This document shows, piece after piece, positions 1 to 6,798 of a stretch of DNA of 8,174 nucleotides; positions within the stretch are counted from its first letter, which is position 1; each line of letters opens with the position of its first letter. The position numbers were made by a program, and so were the translations under genes. Under the pieces are notes generated by a model. It had not been told where the DNA came from and searched no databases. It saw nothing but the letters and a program-made list of their open reading frames with translations. Origin of the DNA: Bacillota bacterium (lineage in GTDB: Bacteria > Bacillota > Clostridia > UBA1381); the NCBI GenBank assembly GCA_021205715.1, contig JAJPXA010000260.1:1-8174 (forward strand). The letters run 5' to 3'.

Positions 1-635
1 CGGTCGCCAGGATTACGGAGCGGCGCGTGAATGTTATCGGCTGCGGCAGAACCGACGCTAAGGTACACGCGATAAATTATGTGTGCAATTTTGAGATAGA
101 CACGACCGTGCCGGTTGAAAAATTTCCGCACGCGTTAAACGCGCATCTTCCCGACGACATAATTTGTATGGGCGCGGAGCGGGTGAGCGCGGACTTTCGC
201 GCGAATCAGAGCGCGAAACGGAAAACATATCTTTATAGGATACTCACGTCGCAGTATAATAACGCTTTTTTGCGGAATTACGCGTGGCATTACAAATACG
301 GTCTTGACGTTGAAAAAATGCGCTGCGCGGCAACGGCGTTTTTGGGCGAGCACGATTTTATCGGCTTTGCGTCTTCGGGATTCAGCGTGAAAACCACCGT
401 GAGGACGATATACTCGCTTGATGTGCGTCAGGACGGCGATATTGTGGAAATAGAGGTATGCGGCAACGGCTTTTTGTATAATATGGTGCGAATTATCGCG
501 GGAACCTTGGTTGAAATGGGTAACGGCAGAATAGATTACAAAACGGCGGAGGATATTATAAGCTCGCGCGACAGAAACAGAGCGGGAATAACCGCGCCGC
601 CTCAGGGGCTGTTTTTGAAGGAGGTGTTTTATTGA
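1..635 (+). CDS. truA: tRNA pseudouridine synthase A (5' partial)
   Basis: This enzyme isomerises uridine to pseudouridine in the tRNA anticodon stem-loop (positions 38-40 in the family) and acts in the cytoplasm. The open frame runs from base 3, so the gene begins upstream of the window. The GTG at 27 is internal, because the codons before it already align with the family (VARITERRVNVIGCGRTDA). About 40 N-terminal residues are missing; 210 codons are visible. The catalytic Asp is the GAC at 54-56 in the GRTDA motif. Later landmarks are the SAKRKTYLYRI strand, the KTTVRTI segment, the GNGFLYNMVRIIAGTLVEMG block and the C-terminal AGITAPPQGLFL. The residue after GRTDA is Lys (60-62), where most homologues have Gly. 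The stop TGA overlaps the next ATG by one base, which suggests translational coupling. The family assignment is secure; whether this is the only truA copy cannot be seen. Confidence 0.95.
   Translation, partial: VARITERRVNVIGCGRTDAKVHAINYVCNFEIDTTVPVEKFPHALNAHLPDDIICMGAERVSADFRANQSAKRKTYLYRILTSQYNNAFLRNYAWHYKYGLDVEKMRCAATAFLGEHDFIGFASSGFSVKTTVRTIYSLDVRQDGDIVEIEVCGNGFLYNMVRIIAGTLVEMGNGRIDYKTAEDIISSRDRNRAGITAPPQGLFLKEVFY
618..625 (+). promoter_or_regulatory. Shine-Dalgarno site for the DUF5711-like gene
   Basis: AAGGAGGT lies inside the last codons of truA. It is 9 bases before the ATG at 635 and 6 bases before a TTG at 632 in the same frame. ATG is preferred as the stronger codon at good spacing, but TTG would add only one residue. 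The site's position inside truA implies coupled translation. Confidence 0.8.
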
Positions 636-2302
636 TGGACAAATCCGACAAGGATGAAATAAGGAATATGATTGATTTCGGCGGCGGTGAATCGGAGTCA
701 AAATCGGAGTCAATAAACACATCCGGTGAAGAAACGGCGGAGGATTTTGCGCCCGAAGATGCCGCGGCGGAGGATTTCGGCGAGCCGTATGCCGCGGAGG
801 AGGAAATTCCCGATGATTACGGCGGCGAGCCGTATGACGATGAGCCGTATGATAATGAAGACGAGGATTACGGCGATGATGTCGATTATGATGACGATGA
901 CGAGGATTACGGCGATGATGATGACGAGGATTACGGCGATGATGACGGGGATTACGGCGGTGACGATGAGGACGTAGGCTCCGAGCAAAAAAAGCGCGCG
1001 CCGAAAAGGATAAAATTAATAAGGCGGTGCGTGATTTTGGCGTTGATTTTGGCGCTGATTATCGCGTTTGCCGTGACGGACACCGGTTTTATAGGCGCGT
1101 ACAAGACGAATTTCGCGAATAATTTCCGCAGTATTTTCGGAATAACCGCGGCGCCCGAAGCGGATGAGGGCGTCGAAAGCGCGGATGATACGGACGGCGG
1201 CGCCGATAACGTCGGCGCAGAGGAAAACGATGCTCAGACCGTAGAAGAGGTTCAAACCAAAGCTCAAGCGGAGGAGCAAACGGAGGATGTTTCCGAAAAC
1301 GAGGACAACAAAAACATAAAGTACAACACAGAGGAGAAGCTCTCGGTAATTATTCCCTACGATTATGCCAATACCGCGAGCTACGCCGAATACAGCGGCG
1401 GCGTTGTGTGCGCGGCTACAAACGATTTGCGCTATATAAATTCAAACGGCGAGGTCGAGTGGGAATGCGCGACATCGGTAATCGACCCGATTTTGGTCAC
1501 CGCCGGAAAATATATATTTTTGGCGCAGGAGGGCGGCACAAAAATATGCCTTTACGAGGGCGGCAGTCTTGTATTCGATACGGATACGGAAAACAATATT
1601 TTGACCGCCGATGTGTCGAAAAACGGCGACAGCGTGCTTGTGACCGATAAGGATATGTACAACGGCTGCATAGAAGCGTACAATAAGCGCGGCGAGTGCA
1701 TTTATATGTGGTCGTCGGGCGATATGAACGTTTTGGACGCGTCGATAAGCCCGTCGTCGCGCAATATCGCGGCGGTTATGATAAATACCGACAGCGAGGT
1801 GTATTCGGCGGTGCGCATTTTCGATATCGAAAAAGAGGGAGTTAAAAACGAAACGATTTTTGAGGATACGCTTTTGTTTGACGTTAAGTACATCAAGGAC
1901 ACCGCCAACGCTTTCGGCGACAACGCGGTTGTCGGAGTCAGCTCAAAAGGCAAGACGGTGTTTAACATAACGTTTGAAAACGCGCCTATACTGCACTATA
2001 CCTATGATGAAAAGGGAAATAAGCTGATATGCGCGGAATTGAACGGGATTCCGACGCTTATGCTCTTTAATGCCGGCGGCAAGCAGAAGGGAAGCGCCGC
2101 GGCGGATGAAATACCGTCGTTTTTGGGGGTTACGTCAAAATATACGATGTATAATTACGGCAGAGATATAATTTTGGGCAAGCTCGGAGCATCGAAGCTT
2201 TCAAAATATACCGCCGGTATGGATATAAAGGACTTGATTATGGCAGACAACGACACGTTTTTTGTCGTTTATTCCAACAGCTTGCAGCTTATAAGGATGT
2301 GA
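635..2302 (+). CDS. DUF5711-like membrane-anchored beta-propeller protein
   Basis: This protein of unknown function has 555 residues from the ATG. Residues 1-118 are very acidic and low in complexity, rich in Asp, Glu, Gly and Tyr with repeated DEDYGDD-type units. A basic patch (KKRAPKRIKLIRR, about 119-131) precedes one hydrophobic segment (about 132-148). By the positive-inside rule the acidic arm should be cytoplasmic and the rest outside the membrane. A second acidic, disordered-looking linker covers about 172-230. Residues 232-555 form a beta-rich region of short repeated strands (for example DLRYINSNGEVEWE and CIEAYNKRGECIYMW), resembling PQQ/WD-like propeller blades. The architecture and the following CvpA-like gene match my recollection of the DUF5711 family of Clostridia; a profile search would be needed to confirm. 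No catalytic motif is visible. A scaffolding or sensing role is only inference. Confidence 0.75.
   Translation: MDKSDKDEIRNMIDFGGGESESKSESINTSGEETAEDFAPEDAAAEDFGEPYAAEEEIPDDYGGEPYDDEPYDNEDEDYGDDVDYDDDDEDYGDDDDEDYGDDDGDYGGDDEDVGSEQKKRAPKRIKLIRRCVILALILALIIAFAVTDTGFIGAYKTNFANNFRSIFGITAAPEADEGVESADDTDGGADNVGAEENDAQTVEEVQTKAQAEEQTEDVSENEDNKNIKYNTEEKLSVIIPYDYANTASYAEYSGGVVCAATNDLRYINSNGEVEWECATSVIDPILVTAGKYIFLAQEGGTKICLYEGGSLVFDTDTENNILTADVSKNGDSVLVTDKDMYNGCIEAYNKRGECIYMWSSGDMNVLDASISPSSRNIAAVMINTDSEVYSAVRIFDIEKEGVKNETIFEDTLLFDVKYIKDTANAFGDNAVVGVSSKGKTVFNITFENAPILHYTYDEKGNKLICAELNGIPTLMLFNAGGKQKGSAAADEIPSFLGVTSKYTMYNYGRDIILGKLGASKLSKYTAGMDIKDLIMADNDTFFVVYSNSLQLIRM
735..976 (+). repeat. In-frame acidic tandem-repeat tract
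   Basis: Imperfect short repeats lie inside the DUF5711-like gene. A 21-base unit, GACGAGGATTACGGCGATGAT, occurs exactly at 860-880, 899-919 and 923-943, and a diverged copy follows at 944-964. The offsets are 39, 24 and 21 bases, all multiples of three, so the reading frame is kept and the unit encodes DEDYGDD. Shorter repeats before it (GAGCCGTATGA-type units near 828-852 and GCGGAGGATTT near 736 and 767) look like older products of the same process. The tract probably varies in length by slipped-strand mispairing. Confidence 0.85.
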
Positions 2303-2308
2303 TATTGA

Positions 2309-3025
2309 ATGGAAAATATATCTGCGGCGGTGATACTTGATGTGATTCTTCTCGCGGCTGTGATCTCTTCGATTGTTTTGGGCGCGTCAAGAGGACTTGT
2401 GAAAACGGTGTGGAAGCTGGGAACGCTTATTTTGACAATTGTGCTTGTTATAGCGCTGAAAACGCCGTTTGCGAATATGCTTGCCGAAACCGACACGGCG
2501 GATTCGCTTTATAAAACCATATCCGCGAAGGTTACGCCGACAATTTCGGAAAATCTGTATAACGGCGAGCTGAGTTATTCTCAGCAGTCGGAGGTCGCGT
2601 CTGTTTTAAGTCTGCCGACGATAGTTATATCGCAGGTGTTAAGCGACCACGACGCGCAGGCAGCCGCCGAGGGCACGGCATCCGCGGTGGAGCGGGCGGC
2701 GGATAATATTTCGCGCTCGATAACGATGATGATTTTGGGATTTGTCGCGGCGGTGGTGCTGTTTATACTTATTAAGCTCGCGTTTTTCATATTGTACCGC
2801 ATATTAAGCGCGCTTACTAAGCTGCCGGTAATTCACGGCACGAACAAATTGCTCGGCGCGGCGACGGGCGCCGCTACGGCGCTTATTGCGGTGTATATTA
2901 TAACTGCAATACTTTCGTTTATCGCGGCGGATAATCCGGATGTGTATGAAATGGTAAATCAAACATATATTGTTAAATTCTTTTATAATTACAATATATT
3001 GTTAAATCTATTTATGAAAATATAG
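2309..3025 (+). CDS. CvpA-family integral membrane protein
   Basis: This 238-residue protein has the CvpA (colicin V production) family layout. Hydrophobic segments lie at about 7-27, 36-52, 138-163 and 183-206. A soluble, probably extracytoplasmic loop (about 55-135) separates the first and second pairs. The Gly-rich motif after the first helix (LGASRGLVKTVWKLG) and the LLGAATGAATALIAVYI segment before the last helix are typical of the family. The molecular function is not firmly known; family members are linked to envelope stress and colicin V export in enterobacteria. The ATG at 2309 follows the previous stop by six bases. A modest SD (AAGGA, 2293-2297) sits inside the upstream gene at a long spacing, so coupling with that gene is likely. 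The last 60 bases of the gene are unusually AT-rich and carry a direct repeat. Confidence 0.8.
   Translation: MENISAAVILDVILLAAVISSIVLGASRGLVKTVWKLGTLILTIVLVIALKTPFANMLAETDTADSLYKTISAKVTPTISENLYNGELSYSQQSEVASVLSLPTIVISQVLSDHDAQAAAEGTASAVERAADNISRSITMMILGFVAAVVLFILIKLAFFILYRILSALTKLPVIHGTNKLLGAATGAATALIAVYIITAILSFIAADNPDVYEMVNQTYIVKFFYNYNILLNLFMKI
2965..3007 (+). repeat. 14-bp direct repeat in AT-rich patch upstream of ilvD; possible promoter or operator
   Basis: ATATATTGTTAAAT occurs exactly at 2965-2978 and 2994-3007, a start-to-start distance of 29 bases. A perfect TATAAT lies between the copies at 2984-2989. The 29-base offset is not a multiple of three, so the copies are read in different frames of cvpA and are not a protein repeat. 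A TTGTTA at 2970-2975 could pair with TATATT at 2995-3000 as a weak -35/-10 with a long 19-base spacer. The TATAAT has no good -35 at 16-18 bases. The repeat is certain; a regulatory role for ilvD is inference, and chance in AT-rich DNA is possible. Confidence 0.4.
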
Positions 3026-3029
3026 GAGG
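3024..3029 (+). promoter_or_regulatory. Shine-Dalgarno site for ilvD overlapping the cvpA stop
   Basis: AGGAGG shares its first two bases with the TAG stop of the CvpA-family gene and lies 8 bases before the ilvD ATG at 3038. It is the strongest consensus SD in the window together with those of the first and last genes of the run. It fixes the ilvD start and links termination of the upstream gene to initiation here. Confidence 0.85.
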
Positions 3030-3037
3030 ACAAAAAA

Positions 3038-4702
3038 ATGTACAGTGATGTAGTAAAAAAGGGAGTAGAAAAGACGCCGCACCGCTCGTTGTTTAAGGCG
3101 GCGGGCTTTACGGACGAGGAGCTTGAAAGACCCCTGATAGGTGTTGTTTCGGCGAAAAACGAGATAATCCCGGGGCACATTCACCTCGACAAGATTGCCG
3201 AGGCGGTTAAGACCGGCGTGCGCATAGCCGGTGGAACTCCGATAGAGTTCCCCGCGATAGGCGTGTGCGACGGCATAGCGATGGGACATGTGGGTATGAA
3301 ATACTCGCTCGCCTCGCGTGAGCTTATAGCGGACTCGATTGAGTCGATGGCGCTCGCGCACGGCTTTGACGCGCTTGTTTTGATACCCAATTGCGACAAG
3401 ATTGTTCCGGGTATGCTTATCGCGGCGGCAAGGCTTAACATTCCCGCGATAGTTGTATCGGGCGGCCCTATGCTTTCGATAAATCACGACGGCAAATTCC
3501 GTGATTTGAACACGACCTTTGAGGCGGTCGGCGCTTTTAAGGCGGGAACGATTGACGAGTGCAAGCTCCACGAGCTTGAGGAGGCGGCTTGCCCGTCCTG
3601 CGGCTCCTGTTCGGGTATGTTCACGGCGAACTCGATGAACTGCTTATGCGAGGTTTTAGGTATGGCGCTCCCCGGAAACGGCACGATTCCGGCGGTATAT
3701 TCGGAGAGAATACGTCTTGCGAAGCATACGGGTATGAAGATAATGGAGCTTTTTGAAAAGGGCATAAAGCCGCGCGATATTATAACCCCCGACTCGCTTT
3801 ATAACGCGCTGAGAGTTGATATGGCGCTCGGATGCTCTACAAATTCAATGCTTCATCTGCCGGCGATAGCATATGAGGCGAAGGCGCCCATTTCGCTCGA
3901 TTACGCGAACGATATAAGCAAGATTACGCCGAACCTTTGCCATCTCGCGCCGTCGGGCGAGCATCACGTTCAAGATCTCTACGCCGCGGGCGGCGTTACG
4001 GCGGTTATGAACGAGCTGTCAAAGCACGATTTGTTAAAGCTCGACACAATGACCGTGACCGGCAAAACGCAGGGCGAAAATATAGAGGGTCATCCCGTAC
4101 AGGATTACAGCGTTATACGTCCGATTGACAATCCGTATTCGGAAACGGGCGGCATAGCCGTATTAAAGGGCAATTTGGCGCCGGACGGTTCCGTTGTAAA
4201 GCGCGCGGCGGTAGCGCCGGAGATGCTTCGGCATACCGGCCCCGCGAAGGTATACGAGTCCGAGGATGAGGCTATTGCGGCGATATACGCGGGTAAGATT
4301 GAAAAGGGCGACGTTGTCGTAATTCGTTACGAAGGCCCCAAGGGCGGCCCCGGTATGCGCGAAATGCTCTCGCCGACCTCCGCGATATGCGGTATGGGAC
4401 TTGACAAGGATGTCGCGCTTATAACCGACGGACGTTTCTCGGGCGCGACGCGCGGAGCGGCGATAGGTCACGTTTCACCCGAGGCTGTCGAGGGCGGCCC
4501 GATAGCGTTCGTAAAGGACGGCGATATGATTGAGATTGACATAGACAAGTGCATGCTGAACGTTAATGTGTCCGATGAGGAAATGGCGAAGCGCAAAGAG
4601 GGCTGGACGCCCAATGAGCCGAGGGTTAAGACCGGATATTTAAAGCGCTATTCAAAGATGGTTTCATCGGCGATTCAGGGCGCGGTAATGCTTGACGATT
4701 AA
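3038..4702 (+). CDS. ilvD: Dihydroxy-acid dehydratase
   Basis: This cytoplasmic Fe-S enzyme dehydrates 2,3-dihydroxy-isovalerate and 2,3-dihydroxy-3-methylvalerate to their 2-oxo acids, the step before transamination in valine and isoleucine synthesis. The 554 residues match the usual family length. Both family signatures are present: NCDKIVPGM (118-126) and LITDGRFSGATRG (461-473). Visible cluster ligands are Cys119 and the Cys-rich ACPSCGSCSGMFTANSMNC block (184-202). Lys121 matches the lysine that is carbamoylated in characterised homologues. At position 46 (NEIIPGHIHL) there is Gly, as in the E. coli [4Fe-4S] enzyme, where the oxygen-stable [2Fe-2S] class has Cys. An oxygen-sensitive [4Fe-4S] form is therefore inferred. 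No other ilv or leu gene is in the window, so it is detached from the rest of its pathway here. The paralogous sugar-acid dehydratases (Edd, IlvD/Edd family) are less likely given the close match to IlvD. Confidence 0.96.
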   Translation: MYSDVVKKGVEKTPHRSLFKAAGFTDEELERPLIGVVSAKNEIIPGHIHLDKIAEAVKTGVRIAGGTPIEFPAIGVCDGIAMGHVGMKYSLASRELIADSIESMALAHGFDALVLIPNCDKIVPGMLIAAARLNIPAIVVSGGPMLSINHDGKFRDLNTTFEAVGAFKAGTIDECKLHELEEAACPSCGSCSGMFTANSMNCLCEVLGMALPGNGTIPAVYSERIRLAKHTGMKIMELFEKGIKPRDIITPDSLYNALRVDMALGCSTNSMLHLPAIAYEAKAPISLDYANDISKITPNLCHLAPSGEHHVQDLYAAGGVTAVMNELSKHDLLKLDTMTVTGKTQGENIEGHPVQDYSVIRPIDNPYSETGGIAVLKGNLAPDGSVVKRAAVAPEMLRHTGPAKVYESEDEAIAAIYAGKIEKGDVVVIRYEGPKGGPGMREMLSPTSAICGMGLDKDVALITDGRFSGATRGAAIGHVSPEAVEGGPIAFVKDGDMIEIDIDKCMLNVNVSDEEMAKRKEGWTPNEPRVKTGYLKRYSKMVSSAIQGAVMLDD

Positions 4703-4706
4703 AATT

Positions 4707-4710
4707 GGAG
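4707..4710 (+). promoter_or_regulatory. Shine-Dalgarno site that sets the MBL-fold start
   Basis: GGAG lies 6 bases before the ATG at 4717. A longer reading from the TTG at 4705 would use part of this site as coding sequence and has no SD of its own, so the shorter start is chosen. Confidence 0.6.
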
Positions 4711-4716
4711 ATTGCC

Positions 4717-5343
4717 ATGACAATAGAAACCGTAAATAATTACAAAAGCGACGAAAACGCGTACATAGTCTTTGACGGCGGTGAGGCGGTTGTTATCGAC
4801 CCCGGCTCCGGCGCGGAGGTTATATTGAAAAGAGCGGACGAGCTTGGAGTGAGCGTAAAATACGCGCTTATAACGCATTGCCATTACGATCACATCATAG
4901 GCTTAAAGGGCTTGCGTGAAAAAGGCGCAAAGCTCGTAAGCGGGCGCCGCGCAAGCCAAAATATACAAAATCCGATGATAAATCTTTCGTCGTTTTCACT
5001 TGATTATGAGATAAGAGAAAAGCCGTCCGATATTATAATGTCGGACGGCGAGGCTTTGACGCTTTGCGGTATGGATATAGAGTGCGTTTATACGCCCGGG
5101 CACACGGACTGCGGCGTTTGTTATAAAATCGGCAACGCTCTGTTTAGCGGCGACACGCTGTTTTTAAGGAGCGTCGGACGCTCCGATCTTCCCACAGGCG
5201 ATGCAAAGGCGCTTGAGCGGTCGGTTAGGGAAAGGCTTTACACGCTTGACGGCGGCACGGAGGTATATCCCGGACACGGCGGAAAAACAAGCATCGGCTA
5301 CGAAAAGCGGTTTAATCTTTTCGTGACGGCGGACGGAGAATAA
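4717..5343 (+). CDS. MBL-fold metallohydrolase, glyoxalase-II-like
   Basis: This is a 208-residue single-domain zinc hydrolase of the metallo-beta-lactamase superfamily, cytoplasmic because no signal peptide is visible. The metal ligands are all in place: HCHYDH (His54, His56, Asp58, His59), PGHT (His129), SGDTLF (Asp146) and YPGHG (His187). The motifs GRSDLPTGD and the ending TSIGYEKRFN are typical of the YcbL/glyoxalase-II-like group. That group hydrolyses thioesters such as S-lactoylglutathione, but the true substrate in Clostridia, which mostly lack glutathione, is unknown. The C-terminal helical substrate domain of classical GloB is absent. The gene starts 14 bases after ilvD and ends 3 bases before hemZ. 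MBL followed by hemZ is a common pair in Clostridia (family knowledge), so its natural partner is more likely HemZ than IlvD. Confidence 0.9.
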   Translation: MTIETVNNYKSDENAYIVFDGGEAVVIDPGSGAEVILKRADELGVSVKYALITHCHYDHIIGLKGLREKGAKLVSGRRASQNIQNPMINLSSFSLDYEIREKPSDIIMSDGEALTLCGMDIECVYTPGHTDCGVCYKIGNALFSGDTLFLRSVGRSDLPTGDAKALERSVRERLYTLDGGTEVYPGHGGKTSIGYEKRFNLFVTADGE

Positions 5344-5346
5344 GAG

Positions 5347-6798
5347 ATGATTATTCAAAACGGATTTTCGTGCGAGCGCGAGATTAAGATATTCCTCAAT
5401 ATGTATTTTGACGCGGACGAGGAGCCTGCCGTGATTTCAAATTTCAGCTATGACGGCGGGACGATAAACGCGTACACCGTGATATATTTTAACGGCGGCG
5501 AGTACGCGGACGATTATTATTTTGAGTTCGACGCGGACGGCAAGTCGAAAAAGCTGATTAAAAAGATATTCACCGCCGCCTGCACTAAGTCGTTTATTCA
5601 CGCGGCGGCGAAAATTCGCGGTATAAGCAACCCGTGGGGCGTTATGTGCGGCATACGTCCCGCGAAAAATGTGCGCGAGCTTTGCGAGGAGGGGTACTCG
5701 TATGACGAGATACGCGGTATTTTCCGCGACGTGTACGAGGTGCGCCCCGACAAGACGGAGCTGGCGGTGACTGTCGCGAAAAACGAAGCGGAAATTCTCT
5801 CGAAAATCGACAAAAACGCGGTCGGACTTTATATCGGAATACCGTTTTGCCCGACGCGGTGTTTGTATTGCTCGTTTGTTTCGACCGATATTCGCGTGAG
5901 CGGCAAATATATGGACACGTTTTGCGAAAAGCTGATTGAGGAAATTCAAAAAACGGCTGATGTTCTGCGTGAAAACGCGCTCGGCGTGCAGAGCGTATAT
6001 ATCGGCGGCGGAACGCCGACGGCGCTTGACGCGCGAAACCTTGAAAGGGTTTTGGCGGCGGTGAGCGAAAGCTTTGACTTGTCCCGAGCGGAGGAATACA
6101 CGCTTGAAGCGGGGCGCGCGGACACGATAACGCGCGAAAAGCTCGAAATTGCGAAGCGTTACGGTGTTGACCGCATAAGCATAAATCCGCAGACGATGAA
6201 CGACGATACCCTGCGGCGCGTGGGGCGCCGCCACAGTGCGGCGGATGTTGTAGAGTGCTTTAAAACCGCGCGCAAGATCGGATTTGACAATATAAATATG
6301 GATTTGATTGCCGGACTCCCCGGCGAGAGCTATGATATGTTTTGCCGCAGTCTTGACGAGGTGGCGCGGCTCGATCCGGAGGATATAACGGTTCACACGC
6401 TTTCGATAAAGCACGGCGCGCGGCTTAAAAACACGGATTTCCGCCACACGGCGGAAATTAACAGGATGCTTTCATACGCGCAGTCGAAAATGGAGAAATG
6501 CGGCAGGGTGCCGTATTATATGTACAGGCAGAAAAATATGGCGGGCAATCTTGAGAACGTCGGCTACGCGAAACCGGGGAAAATGAGTATGTACAATATC
6601 GGCATAATGGAGGAAACGCAGACCGTTATCGCGATGGGCGGCGGCGGAAGCACGAAAATTGTCTTGCCAAACGATATAGTTAGGGTGTATAATTATAAAG
6701 ATCCGAAGGAATACGCGGAAAAATTTGAAAATATAATAGATAGGAAAAATGAAATATCCGAAATTTTGGGAGGTGTATATAATGTCGGACAGCGTTAA
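5347..6798 (+). CDS. hemZ: HemZ-type radical SAM protein (coproporphyrinogen dehydrogenase family)
   Basis: This 483-residue protein belongs to the HemN/HemW/HemZ branch of radical SAM enzymes. An N-terminal HemZ-specific region (1-155, including HAAAKIRGISNPWGVMCGIRP) precedes the radical SAM core. The core holds the CxxxCxxC cluster motif (Cys168, Cys172, Cys175 in GIPFCPTRCLYCSF), the SAM-binding GGGTPT (220-225) and NMDLIAGLPGE (317-327). A GGGGSTK patch lies near 431-437. HemZ is usually annotated as oxygen-independent coproporphyrinogen III oxidase, giving protoporphyrinogen IX. However, the position matching the fourth Cys of E. coli HemN (CxxxCxxCxC) is Phe177 here, as in HemW-like proteins, so that activity is uncertain. 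No other haem gene is nearby. A GGAG at 5335-5338 supports the ATG at 5347. The 3' end overlaps the next gene by 17 bases. Confidence 0.9.
   Translation: MIIQNGFSCEREIKIFLNMYFDADEEPAVISNFSYDGGTINAYTVIYFNGGEYADDYYFEFDADGKSKKLIKKIFTAACTKSFIHAAAKIRGISNPWGVMCGIRPAKNVRELCEEGYSYDEIRGIFRDVYEVRPDKTELAVTVAKNEAEILSKIDKNAVGLYIGIPFCPTRCLYCSFVSTDIRVSGKYMDTFCEKLIEEIQKTADVLRENALGVQSVYIGGGTPTALDARNLERVLAAVSESFDLSRAEEYTLEAGRADTITREKLEIAKRYGVDRISINPQTMNDDTLRRVGRRHSAADVVECFKTARKIGFDNINMDLIAGLPGESYDMFCRSLDEVARLDPEDITVHTLSIKHGARLKNTDFRHTAEINRMLSYAQSKMEKCGRVPYYMYRQKNMAGNLENVGYAKPGKMSMYNIGIMEETQTVIAMGGGGSTKIVLPNDIVRVYNYKDPKEYAEKFENIIDRKNEISEILGGVYNVGQR
6768..6775 (+). promoter_or_regulatory. Shine-Dalgarno site that sets the DnaC-like start
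   Basis: GGGAGGTG lies inside hemZ, 6 bases before the ATG at 6782. An in-frame ATG at 6749 would extend the protein by 11 residues, but it would place this SD inside the coding sequence and has only a weak purine run (TAGGAAAA) directly before it. The start at 6782 is clearly better. Confidence 0.8.

Noticed and set aside
735..976. Repeat tract as a CRISPR-like array
   Set aside because: The units are contiguous or separated by variable, related sequence, keep the reading frame and lie inside a coding region; there are no unique spacers or cas genes.
710..988. Very hydrophobic Ile/Val-rich minus-strand frame that looks like a membrane protein
   Set aside because: It is the exact antisense of the acidic GAT/GAC repeat tract, whose complement reads ATC/GTC (Ile/Val). 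No SD and no family similarity.
3008..3571. 187-codon minus-strand frame over the start of ilvD
   Set aside because: Antisense to conserved ilvD sequence, with Arg-rich composition typical of a shadow frame.
5437..6447. 336-codon open frame on the minus strand, opposite hemZ
   Set aside because: It lies fully antisense to a well-supported radical SAM gene, is rich in Arg, Ala and Val without a recognisable motif, and has no SD. The long frame is a by-product of the codon bias of hemZ.
6749..6781. Upstream ATG giving an 11-residue longer DnaC-like protein
   Set aside because: The strong SD (6768-6775) would be inside the coding sequence, and it sits at ideal spacing for the ATG at 6782.
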